Assembly: GCA_003216295.1 (NCBI GenBank)
Contig: QCJB01000006.1
Coordinates: forward strand, 23,787-87,786
Origin: Prochlorococcus sp. AG-402-P16
GTDB lineage: Bacteria; Cyanobacteriota; Cyanobacteriia; PCC-6307; Cyanobiaceae
Direction: 5' to 3'
DNA: 64,000 bases
Shown here: positions 1 through 7,014 of the stretch, piece after piece
How positions within the stretch are numbered: position 1 is the first letter of the stretch
How the letters are laid out: the number at the start of each line of letters is the position of its first letter
Position numbers and translations under genes: made by a program
The notes under the pieces: generated by a model
Seen by the model: only the letters and a program-made list of their open reading frames with translations
Told to the model about the DNA's origin: nothing
Database searches by the model: none

Positions 1-1147
1 TGAGTTTTTCAGGATCTACATTGCCTACTCGCTCGATAGCAAATGAACCCACTTCATCGTCGTGCTCGTGCTCGGCGACCCAAGTTCGCTCAGCTATTGG
101 AGAAATTGTAGAGATGTTTTGATCATTATCTATCTCGTCTGTAGAAGGAGTAGTTACTTTCGTTAATTTCATATTAAATTCTTCGGCTGTATGTTGAGTG
201 AATAGACCTATATCCCTTGCCTTATCAACATCTATGAAGAAGGACTTAGTCCCTTCGGATTGAAGTTGAAGGCTCACATGCTTGCCGACTGGAACTATAT
301 CTCCTGGATTCATAAGTTGTTCTTGCTCTGCGTAGAGTCTCACGCATGATTCAGCACCTGTGTTAAGAGCTGTCTCGTCTTTACCTTGGTCTAATAACAG
401 GACGAGAGACATTGTGGGGTCTGGACCTTCTTCGAGCATAAGTTCATAGCGACCTTTTTCAAGTGAAAAAACACCTGTCCACTCAAATGGATATTCTGGT
501 TCAAGAAAAGTTGGACGACGCTGAAGTACTTGATCTAGATCAAAAGCACTTAGATTTAGCACAGTATCAATTGAGACGTCTGCTTGTTTACTGCGTATGA
601 CACGAGCCATACGATTCATATCGCGTAGCCGTGATTCTAAGTTGTCGAGTGATTCATCTGAAACTAGATCGGTTTTATTTAGGACAAGGACGTCAGCAAA
701 GGCAACTTGCTCCGAACTTTCATCACTTCGACCAAGTTGCTGTTCTATGTGGGCTGCATCCACAAGTGTGACTATGCCATCAAGTGAAAACTCCTCACGG
801 ATTTCATCGTCCATAAAGAATGTCTGAGCGACAGGACCAGGATCAGCAAGGCCAGTAGTTTCAACTAATACATAGTCAAATTTGTCTCGCCTCTTCATGA
901 GGTTTCCAAGTACACGAATAAGATCACCCCGAACGGTGCAGCAGATGCAACCATTCGACATCTCGAAGACCTCTTCATCAGCATTGATGACTAATCCTTG
1001 ATCAATACCAACTTCACCATATTCATTTTCAATAACAGCTATTTTTTTACCGTGTTCTTCGCTCAAGATTCGATTAAGTAGAGTCGTTTTGCCAGATCCT
1101 AGGAAACCAGTCAATATGGTCACCGGTACTTTTTGCTTAATGCTCAT
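1..1147 (-). CDS. CobW/COG0523-family GTPase (partial, C-terminus outside window)
   Basis: G3E-family P-loop GTPase of the COG0523 group, whose members act as metal chaperones or metal-insertion factors, often under zinc limitation. From the ATG at 1147 the frame is open for 382 residues to the window edge. Visible motifs are the P-loop GFLGSGKT (residues 14-21), the metal-binding CICC (67-70), ETTGLADP (about 96-103) and the guanine-specificity NKTD (157-160). Residues about 221-325 form an extra domain that resembles an insert in the neighbouring ZnuA, followed by a short HEHDD stretch. It is the last visible gene of a minus-strand run behind znuA, starting 9 bp after the upstream ORF. The zinc neighbourhood and the shared domain suggest a zinc role, which is inference; cobalamin synthesis is unlikely here. 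Confidence 0.9.
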   Translation of the reverse strand, partial: MSIKQKVPVTILTGFLGSGKTTLLNRILSEEHGKKIAVIENEYGEVGIDQGLVINADEEVFEMSNGCICCTVRGDLIRVLGNLMKRRDKFDYVLVETTGLADPGPVAQTFFMDDEIREEFSLDGIVTLVDAAHIEQQLGRSDESSEQVAFADVLVLNKTDLVSDESLDNLESRLRDMNRMARVIRSKQADVSIDTVLNLSAFDLDQVLQRRPTFLEPEYPFEWTGVFSLEKGRYELMLEEGPDPTMSLVLLLDQGKDETALNTGAESCVRLYAEQEQLMNPGDIVPVGKHVSLQLQSEGTKSFFIDVDKARDIGLFTQHTAEEFNMKLTKVTTPSTDEIDNDQNISTISPIAERTWVAEHEHDDEVGSFAIERVGNVDPEKL

Positions 1148-1156
1148 TTCCTTTAA

Positions 1157-1474
1157 CTAACGATGTGAACAATGAGAGTTGTCAATAGAAATATCATTTA
1201 GCCAATTCTCTTGTATTCCCAATAAATCTAGTGACTTTGATTCAAAATCATCTAGCTCGAAATAATTGTATGGAACTTTTAATCTTACTGTATTTTTTCC
1301 ATTTTCTTTCTTAAGCGAATGATTTGAAAATTGAAGTTCTTTTAAATTGTCGTCGAAGTCAGTTGAGATAGTAAGTTTTAAGATTTTATCTCTATCCCAT
1401 GGTGGTTTATCCATAAAACTTGCCTGATCTTCCCAGTGCTGTCTATAGGCATTAAACCCTTTAGTTGTAAACAT
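1157..1474 (-). CDS. Conserved-looking hypothetical protein, 105 aa
   Basis: I do not recognise this protein. It is soluble, charged and without signal peptide or membrane segment. It starts MFTTKGFNAYRQHWEDQ and ends with a small His/Cys cluster (NSHCSHR) that could touch metal. It lies between znuA and the COG0523 GTPase on the same strand, 9 bp from the GTPase, so the three probably share a transcript. A perfect 16-bp inverted repeat ends 9 bp before its ATG. The placement suggests a link to zinc handling, but nothing in the sequence proves function. Confidence 0.7.
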   Translation of the reverse strand: MFTTKGFNAYRQHWEDQASFMDKPPWDRDKILKLTISTDFDDNLKELQFSNHSLKKENGKNTVRLKVPYNYFELDDFESKSLDLLGIQENWLNDISIDNSHCSHR

Positions 1475-1483
1475 TTTTGTTTT

Positions 1484-1518
1484 AATCCTGTCTACATTTT
1501 ATAAATGTAGACAGGATT
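1484..1518 (-). repeat. Perfect 16-bp inverted repeat between znuA and the downstream ORF
   Basis: Arms 1484-1499 and 1503-1518 (aatcctgtctacattt and its exact complement) are separated by 3 nt. As minus-strand RNA it folds into a 16-bp stem 13 nt after the znuA stop codon, with its 3' side 9 nt before the next ATG. The sequence after the stem is A-rich, not U-rich, so it is not a classical intrinsic terminator on this strand. It may be a processing or stability element, or a DNA operator. Confidence 0.8.
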
Positions 1519-1531
1519 GTGCTTGTAAAAG

Positions 1532-3046
1532 TTAAGGGTTACTTAAATCATTCCATTTACTCTCAAGTTCAGCACCCTTTGTCTCGTCACATTCTCCACC
1601 AAGCGAATCAACAATTGTACATGTGTTGTGTACTGCTACTGAAACAGTATTACCTTCTAGCATTAGACCATCAACAAAGATCTGATTTCTTGCAATAGGG
1701 GTGGAAGTTTGTCTGCTCAGGTTTTTCAATAGCTTTGAAGGAGGCTTTTGCTCAGCGAATAATACGTTCACGTTTTCTTCTTTCAGCTCAGCTATTACCG
1801 TTGAAATAGTCTCTGGTCTTAGGCTGGAAGAATCACCAAGGAAATCTAATAGACTCAAAGTCTTCAAGCCAAATGCATCTCCGTAATATTCCATCGCTTT
1901 GTGCTTAGAAACGATTGTCCTTCGATCAGTAGGAATTGTGGCAACTTGTTTTTGAGTCCATAAGTCGAGATCTTCCAAAATAGAATTAACGGCTTGAGTT
2001 CTTTCTTTTAAAACTTTTTTAGTTTCTCTGTCAAAGAAGCCAATTTTCTTGTTGATATTTTTGGAAATGACATTTCCCATCTTGATGATGTTATGTGGAT
2101 CATGCCAGATATGAGGATCTAAACCACCATGATCATGGTGATGATGATGATCGCCTTCATCTGGGACTTGAGCTATCGGTTCAACATCGTCGCCTGAAAC
2201 ATCCTTAAAGAAATGTTCATCGGCTTCAAACTCAAAAGGCATATGCTCAGTAAAGAATGCATATTTACCAGCTTTTTTGATTTCTACAGTAAATGTTGTG
2301 ATGTCTTTCTTCTCATTGAATGAAAGAAAATATGCTTTTTCCTGCGCAACAAGTTTGTCATTATTGCGTTTGGTTTCTGAATTCTTAGACCCTAATAATT
2401 CTTTAGCAAGCTCTTCTGATGCTTCAATATCACCAGAGTTGAGAATAACCATTTTCATGGCAGGATCAGCATAGTCTCCATCGACTTTGGCAAAAGACCA
2501 TTTGTATGTTCCTGCTGAAAGATCAAAAACACCAGCCCATTCAAAAGCTCCTTCTCCATGGCTATCGCCATGATCATCGTGGTCATCATGATCGTCATGT
2601 TTAGCAGCTGAATGATCATCCTTAGCAGCCGAATGATCGTCATGATCATCGTGATCGTCATGATGATCGTCTATTTCTATTGCACTTACGCCAACAACAA
2701 CAGTTAAGGGATTATCTAACCATTTTTTAATCGCAGGGGTCATCTCTGAACCAAGTGTAAATACTTGCTTCGCACTTTTTAGCGTTTGAGCTTGCTTCGG
2801 AGTGATCTTGACATCATGAACATCTTGTTTTCTGTCAATTAAGCAAGTTACGGGCGTTGAGGGTGGTGCAATCGCAGAGACAACATCGCAAACTAATGGC
2901 TCTACAGCAACAATTGATTTTGTATTTGCCTGTGCTGTTTGATTGATTCCAGAAAATAAAAATGCTCCAGCAACAAGAGAACTTTTCAGAACTGTTTGAT
3001 TGATTATGGGTTTAGTCTTTTTTGACTGATTCGAGAAATTCGACAT
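1532..3046 (-). CDS. znuA: Zinc ABC transporter, periplasmic zinc-binding protein ZnuA with His-rich loop and extra domain
   Basis: Cluster A-I metal-binding lipoprotein/periplasmic family; it captures Zn2+ and delivers it to ZnuBC. An N-terminal hydrophobic stretch (about residues 20-40, ending AQA) fits a signal peptide. A first ligand-type His lies near residue 77, a His/Asp-rich loop at 127-163, a further His run at 300-306, then HIWHDPHN (about 312-319) and a C-terminal lobe with SKHK. At 504 aa it is far longer than typical ZnuA (about 300 aa). The excess is a domain at about 168-275 inserted between the two His-rich stretches, which resembles part of the nearby COG0523 GTPase. It is divergent from znuC with a Fur/Zur-like palindrome between them. 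Zinc is the likely substrate because of the His loop and neighbours. Confidence 0.95.
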   Translation of the reverse strand: MSNFSNQSKKTKPIINQTVLKSSLVAGAFLFSGINQTAQANTKSIVAVEPLVCDVVSAIAPPSTPVTCLIDRKQDVHDVKITPKQAQTLKSAKQVFTLGSEMTPAIKKWLDNPLTVVVGVSAIEIDDHHDDHDDHDDHSAAKDDHSAAKHDDHDDHDDHGDSHGEGAFEWAGVFDLSAGTYKWSFAKVDGDYADPAMKMVILNSGDIEASEELAKELLGSKNSETKRNNDKLVAQEKAYFLSFNEKKDITTFTVEIKKAGKYAFFTEHMPFEFEADEHFFKDVSGDDVEPIAQVPDEGDHHHHHDHGGLDPHIWHDPHNIIKMGNVISKNINKKIGFFDRETKKVLKERTQAVNSILEDLDLWTQKQVATIPTDRRTIVSKHKAMEYYGDAFGLKTLSLLDFLGDSSSLRPETISTVIAELKEENVNVLFAEQKPPSKLLKNLSRQTSTPIARNQIFVDGLMLEGNTVSVAVHNTCTIVDSLGGECDETKGAELESKWNDLSNP

Positions 3047-3065
3047 TAAAAATATAAAGCGTATC

Positions 3066-3085
3066 TGAAACGATAATCATTTTCA
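3066..3085. promoter_or_regulatory. Putative Zur (Fur-family) operator in the znuA/znuC divergent promoter
   Basis: The 20-bp near-palindrome tgaaacgataatcattttca lies in the 89-bp gap between the divergent znuA and znuC start codons. Its layout of TGAAA half sites around an AT-rich core (gataatcatttt) fits the known Fur/Zur box style of bacteria, and a Fur-family gene sits less than 1 kb away. Binding by that regulator, with repression of both transcription units under zinc-replete conditions, is inference. Confidence 0.75.
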
Positions 3086-3135
3086 TTTGATCCTGGCAAG
3101 TATATTATGTTTCTTGTCAGCAAATCCTCTAATTC

Positions 3136-3831
3136 ATGCCTAGCTTGATTGCTGAAAATTTGACATATTCTTATTCAAATAAAATTAAACCTGCCTTAAG
3201 CAAGGTTTCTCTAAAGCTTGAGCAAGGTACTTTGACTGCTCTTGTTGGTCCCAATGGTGCTGGTAAGTCCACATTATTAAGCTTGCTGCAAGGAAGTAGT
3301 AAGCCGGATCAAGGAGAAATTACTGTTGACGGAAAACCACTTAGAAATAATCGATCTCAAGTGGCTTTAATGCCTCAGAGGGGGAAGCTGAATTGGAATT
3401 TTCCAATTACTGTTGAAGGATTAGTTTCTTTAGGTCGAGTCAATCATTCGAAATCAACTTGTTGTGAATTAGAAGCGGCTCTTCAACGTGTTGGAATATC
3501 TCATTTAGCAAAAAGGCGACTTGATTCTTTATCCGGTGGACAGCAACAAAGAGCATTACTCGCAAAAACCTTGATGAATCCTGCCGAAATATTTCTACTT
3601 GATGAACCTTGTTCCGCATTTGATCCCCCCGCAAAGGAAGATTTCCTATTAATCATCCGTCAGTTAGCTGATTCTGGATTGACAGTGTTCGTCAGTAGTC
3701 ATGATTGGGGAACATCATTAAATGCTTATGACAAGGTTGTTGTTCTAGATAAGATTATTTTGGCTTCTGGTAACCCTGAAGAGGTGCAGGAAAAACTTAG
3801 TTCAATTAATTATCTGAGATGGAAAATATAG
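3136..3831 (+). CDS. znuC: Zinc ABC transporter ATP-binding protein ZnuC
   Basis: ATPase subunit that energises zinc import through ZnuB. It shows a Walker A GPNGAGKST (about residues 38-46), Q-loop region MPQRGK, the ABC signature LSGGQQQR, Walker B IFLLDEP and the switch His in SSHDWG. At 231 aa it has the usual length. It starts with ATG at 3136 just after the divergent znuA promoter with its Fur/Zur-like box. It is followed by a converging Fur-family gene and then znuB, so znuC and znuB are separated by the regulator. Confidence 0.95.
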   Translation: MPSLIAENLTYSYSNKIKPALSKVSLKLEQGTLTALVGPNGAGKSTLLSLLQGSSKPDQGEITVDGKPLRNNRSQVALMPQRGKLNWNFPITVEGLVSLGRVNHSKSTCCELEAALQRVGISHLAKRRLDSLSGGQQQRALLAKTLMNPAEIFLLDEPCSAFDPPAKEDFLLIIRQLADSGLTVFVSSHDWGTSLNAYDKVVVLDKIILASGNPEEVQEKLSSINYLRWKI

Positions 3832-3857
3832 TTGTGATTGATATTTATGCAATTCGA

Positions 3858-4259
3858 TCAAGCATTCAATCCTTGGGAACAATTTTGGCAGAGGCCAAAG
3901 TATTCAAGAGTATGAAACAACAGCTCGAATTTTTTAGAGGCTTTCTGGGGTATGTGCATTGCTTTGACGGGGCATCCCTGCAATCGAGTAGTTTCTCCGC
4001 AGCTTACGCAAGTTAAATGATGAATATCTCTTTCAACTGGCGCATAAAGTACCTCGCCGTTAGGGAGGTGTCTCGAGCGGATCAAACCTTGCTTTACTAA
4101 CGCTTGCAAGTTCCTATATACAGTCGTCAGACCCATTGCCTTTTCACCATTATGAAATTTTCTATGCAGTTCTTGTCCACTCAACTCATCAGTACATCTC
4201 CTGAGTTCATTGAGAAGTTGTTGCTGTCTCTTAGTTATGACAGGCTTGTTTTTATTCAT
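3858..4259 (-). CDS. zur: Fur-family transcriptional regulator, probably Zur
   Basis: Winged-helix metalloregulator with an N-terminal DNA-binding half (ITKRQQQLLNELRRC... GLTTVYRNLQALV) and a C-terminal dimerisation half carrying two CxxC pairs (CVSCGE and CQNCSQ) of the structural zinc site and an HHLTC metal motif. The ATG at 4259 gives 133 aa; a TTG two codons upstream (4265) is also possible. It is wedged between znuC (converging) and znuB (diverging). A zinc-sensing role is inferred from these neighbours; Fur proper or PerR cannot be excluded by sequence alone. Confidence 0.88.
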   Translation of the reverse strand: MNKNKPVITKRQQQLLNELRRCTDELSGQELHRKFHNGEKAMGLTTVYRNLQALVKQGLIRSRHLPNGEVLYAPVERDIHHLTCVSCGETTRLQGCPVKAMHIPQKASKKFELLFHTLEYFGLCQNCSQGLNA

Positions 4260-4312
4260 TAGCAAGATCTTAATTTGATCTATCTAACTGACCATACTAA
4301 ATCATTTGCTTA

Positions 4313-5098
4313 ATGTCTTTTATCAATACAAATTGGTGGTTAATTCCTCTTCTGATAACTTCTTTTTCAGGAGTGCTTTGCCCTGCCATGGGAACTGTAT
4401 TGATAACTCATAAAAGGCTTCTTCAAGTAAATTTAATTTCACACTGTGTTTTGCCAGGACTTGCCTTGGCTATGGCGCTTGGGATTGACCCATCTATTGG
4501 AGGTGTCTTAAGCGGATTAGTGGGAGCTATTGCAGCAGAGAGTTTGACAAATAAAAAAAATCAAAATTATGAAGCTGTAATGAATACAATTCTTGCTGGT
4601 TCGATGGGACTTGGTGTTTTGCTTATACCTCTACTTGGAATCAGGATTGATTTGGAAGCTGTTTTGTTTGGAGATTTATTAACTGCAAATTTGAGCGATT
4701 TGTTAAGAACTTTGATTGCTTTCTCGGCATTCATTTGCTTAATGCTTTTTGGTTACGACAAGCTTGTTCATATTGGTTTAGATCCAGAAGGAGCTGCTTC
4801 AAGTGGCGTTAATGTGTCTTTTTTAAATTTAGCTCTGGGATTTACCACTGCACTTGTCATTGTTAGCTCAATGTCAGCAGTTGGGGTCATCCTTGTGATT
4901 GCGTTACTCTCAACACCAACTTTGTTGGGTTTACAGAAAGCTAGATCTCTGTGGGTTGCTATGGTTCGATCTTCCATATTTGGATTGGCTTTATCGATCA
5001 TTGGTTTTTCGCTTGCTATGGTTATGAATTTGCCTCCTGGCCCTCTTATTAGTGTTCTTTGTGTAATTTCATTGATTTTGCTACCAAATAATAGATAG
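4313..5098 (+). CDS. znuB: Zinc ABC transporter permease ZnuB
   Basis: ABC-3 family inner-membrane permease of manganese/zinc type, 261 aa, hydrophobic throughout with about eight membrane spans. Recognisable are the early SHCVLPGLALAMALG segment and the long C-terminal hydrophobic helices ending LILLPNNR. It pairs with ZnuC and ZnuA to import zinc. It starts with ATG at 4313, divergently from the Fur-family gene, so the two share a 53-bp gap in which I see no clear second Zur box. Confidence 0.93.
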   Translation: MSFINTNWWLIPLLITSFSGVLCPAMGTVLITHKRLLQVNLISHCVLPGLALAMALGIDPSIGGVLSGLVGAIAAESLTNKKNQNYEAVMNTILAGSMGLGVLLIPLLGIRIDLEAVLFGDLLTANLSDLLRTLIAFSAFICLMLFGYDKLVHIGLDPEGAASSGVNVSFLNLALGFTTALVIVSSMSAVGVILVIALLSTPTLLGLQKARSLWVAMVRSSIFGLALSIIGFSLAMVMNLPPGPLISVLCVISLILLPNNR

Positions 5099-5258
5099 AT
5101 TTATTTTTACTCTTAATTGCTTCTAAGAGGTGCTTTGTGGATGGATGAAAAGAGATAGCTTCTTAAAGATCAAGAAATCTAAAAATGCTAACGATATGTT
5201 TTTGAATTCAATAAAATATTAATTAATTGGATATTCCCACCCTTTCATTGATTAACTC

Positions 5259-5876
5259 ATGAAGAGAACGCAACTCAATGTAAGTATTGACCCAAAACTT
5301 TTAGAAAAGATTAAAGAGAGTGCGAGGATTTCGGGAAAATCATTGGTTAGTTATGTCTCTGATTGTTTTGTTAATCAAATAGATAATATGCCTGTTGAAT
5401 CGATAGATTCTCGATTTCACACGATTGAACAAAGACTGCAATCAATAGAGAAGAAACTTGACTTTCCTAATTATGAAAGCCATGTCACACCATCTTTTAC
5501 ACCTCATGAATTGCAGAATTTTAATGAATTCATTAAAGCTGTTTTCAGCAAAGAGTTAAAAAGGAAGGGATATAGATCAATGAAAGAAGCATGGAATGAT
5601 TTTATAAACCATATAAATTGTTTTGAACAATGGAATGAGACATGTTCTTTTAGGCTTAAAGAGTCTCTTTTTATTGAACATGCTGATCCTTTAACAAGCG
5701 AAGAAATTAATCACCTTAAAGAAGGACAAGTATGTCCTCAACCAATCCGAACAGGGATTATTAATTGGATCAACAATTCAGATAAAGGAGAATGTTGTTG
5801 CTCCGATAAAGAGTTCCCTTCACAGCAGCAAATTTGCGAAAAGGGTTCAATATTAGTTGAAGATATATATTCTTAG
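5259..5876 (+). CDS. Unknown protein with ribbon-helix-helix-like N-terminus
   Basis: 205-aa protein of unknown function. The first 45 residues (MKRTQLNVSIDPKLLEKIKE followed by ARISGKSLVSYVSDCF) look like a ribbon-helix-helix/MetJ-Arc DNA-binding module. A short coiled stretch follows (HTIEQRLQSIEKKLD). The rest (from about residue 85) is unlike anything I recognise, and near the C-terminus it has a run of three Cys (GECCCSD) plus another Cys. No toxin gene is adjacent, so an antitoxin role is not supported. It lies between znuB and the DUF3721 pair, and regulation of local metal genes is only a guess. Confidence 0.7.
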   Translation: MKRTQLNVSIDPKLLEKIKESARISGKSLVSYVSDCFVNQIDNMPVESIDSRFHTIEQRLQSIEKKLDFPNYESHVTPSFTPHELQNFNEFIKAVFSKELKRKGYRSMKEAWNDFINHINCFEQWNETCSFRLKESLFIEHADPLTSEEINHLKEGQVCPQPIRTGIINWINNSDKGECCCSDKEFPSQQQICEKGSILVEDIYS

Positions 5877-6008
5877 ACCAATTAAGATCACTTTTTAAAA
5901 GTTAATTAAATCCTAATTTGTTAAAAAACAGGGAGATGAATTGAGTCGTTTGTAGATATATTGCCAAGGATTTTATACCGCAACTTTAAATTCTTAATTA
6001 CTTCAAGA

Positions 6009-6449
6009 TTAGTTAGGGTTGATATGGATTGCACAAGGCATCCATAATTTACCCATCTTATGGACACCATTGCATCCGAGCTTTTTGGCTTCGATCTCTG
6101 CCTGAGCTTTGGTTGGATATGCATATATATTTTTTGACGAAGAATTAGAACGATTGATTGACTCCTGAATAGCATTGTTTTCTGGACTCCATACCTTTAG
6201 ACCCATGGTTGTTATTCCGGCAGAAAATATTCCCATTCCTACTATTGAGGCATTTATTACTCCCATGGCTACAGCACCAATAGAAACGACACCCATGGGA
6301 ACAATTCCAATGCTAACAATACCCATGGGAACAATTCCAATGGAAATGAATCCAAGTGGTGCTATGCCAAATGCAATTTTTTTTGGTTTGCTTCCACAAT
6401 GCGAAGGTGCTTCGATATCTTTTTGATTTGTACTATTTTTGGTTGTCAT
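6009..6449 (-). CDS. Glycine-rich repeat protein with C-terminal DUF3721-like domain
   Basis: 146-aa protein in two parts. Residues about 25-85 are a hydrophobic decapeptide-like repeat (SIGIVPMGIV, SIGIVPMGVV, SIGAVAMGVI and decayed copies), which could form membrane or beta-helical layers. The C-terminus (about 110-143) carries a DUF3721-type module: a KAQAEIEAKKLGC helix followed by HKMGKLWMPC. The same module occurs in the next gene upstream on this strand, 15 bp away, so the pair is likely co-transcribed. The conserved His/Met/Cys residues suggest metal or redox binding (inference). The function is unknown. Confidence 0.72.
   Translation of the reverse strand: MTTKNSTNQKDIEAPSHCGSKPKKIAFGIAPLGFISIGIVPMGIVSIGIVPMGVVSIGAVAMGVINASIVGMGIFSAGITTMGLKVWSPENNAIQESINRSNSSSKNIYAYPTKAQAEIEAKKLGCNGVHKMGKLWMPCAIHINPN
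6291..6342. repeat. 22-bp direct repeat with 30-bp period inside the glycine-rich protein gene
   Basis: The segment acccatgggaacaattccaa followed by tg occurs at 6291-6312 and again at 6321-6342, exactly 30 bp (10 codons) apart. It encodes the tandem decapeptide of the protein and contains the palindrome cccatggg. The exact nucleotide identity points to recent internal duplication or slippage. Confidence 0.85.
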
Positions 6450-6464
6450 TTATTGTTCGACAAT

Positions 6465-6722
6465 CTAGTGATGATGGTGATGATCATTGCTTGGCTTGTT
6501 ATTTTCTTTATCCTCATGAGCAGAATGACTTTTACAAGGCATCCATTTGTCACCCATTTTATGAGCTCCAGTGCAATTGAAATCCTTGGCTGCTTTTTCG
6601 GCTTCTATTTTTGTCTCAAAAAGAGAGGGAGTACCTTTTGTTTGAGAATTATCTGAACATCCTATTAGTGAAAATGATATAGAAAGAATAATTGTAGAGA
6701 GAATAGGCTTGAATTTGTTCAT
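6465..6722 (-). CDS. Small lipoprotein with DUF3721-like domain and C-terminal His tail
   Basis: 85-aa protein. The N-terminus is a signal peptide with a lipobox (ILSISFSLIGC, Cys about residue 22), so the mature protein is probably a periplasmic-facing lipoprotein. Residues about 40-65 carry the DUF3721-type module, FNCTGAHKMGDKWMPCKSH. The last five residues are all His, preceded by an Asp and more His, an apparent metal-binding tail. It lies directly upstream of the second DUF3721 gene and is divergent from a His-rich porin. A role as a periplasmic metal carrier is inferred from the residues and from the znu genes nearby. Confidence 0.8.
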   Translation of the reverse strand: MNKFKPILSTIILSISFSLIGCSDNSQTKGTPSLFETKIEAEKAAKDFNCTGAHKMGDKWMPCKSHSAHEDKENNKPSNDHHHHH

Positions 6723-7014
6723 TTATCTAGTTTTTTCTAGTACACCTAGTCTCTAGACTAATGAAGCCTATAGCTTTGTCATTAAGTATTTCAGAAAATA
6801 AGAATAGACAAGTAATTAATTAATCCAACTATTCTTTATCTCTTCTTCTTGAGACTAGATTTCGATGGAAATTGGTTTGCAGTTTTTTCCTGGCAAAGAC
6901 TAAAAACACAATTTTTTGTATTCAAAAGCACATTTTTCATACCTTAACAAGCCTGGGAAGCTAGCTTCAGTGGGTATGAATAGTTTTTCTAGTTCTACTA
7001 GCTTTTCAAGGCCT

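Noticed and set aside
2455..2661. Met/Ile-rich overlapping frame inside znuA
   Set aside because: Produced by the GAT/CAT repeats that encode the His/Asp loop, read out of frame.
5259..5400. Toxin-antitoxin antitoxin
   Set aside because: Only the RHH-like N-terminus fits; no small toxin gene lies on either side and the protein is too long.
6175..6426. Plus-strand open frame rich in Pro/Thr opposite the glycine-rich repeat protein
   Set aside because: It is the mirror of the palindromic cccatggg repeats; no signal peptide, RBS or family match, while the minus-strand protein carries the conserved DUF3721 module.
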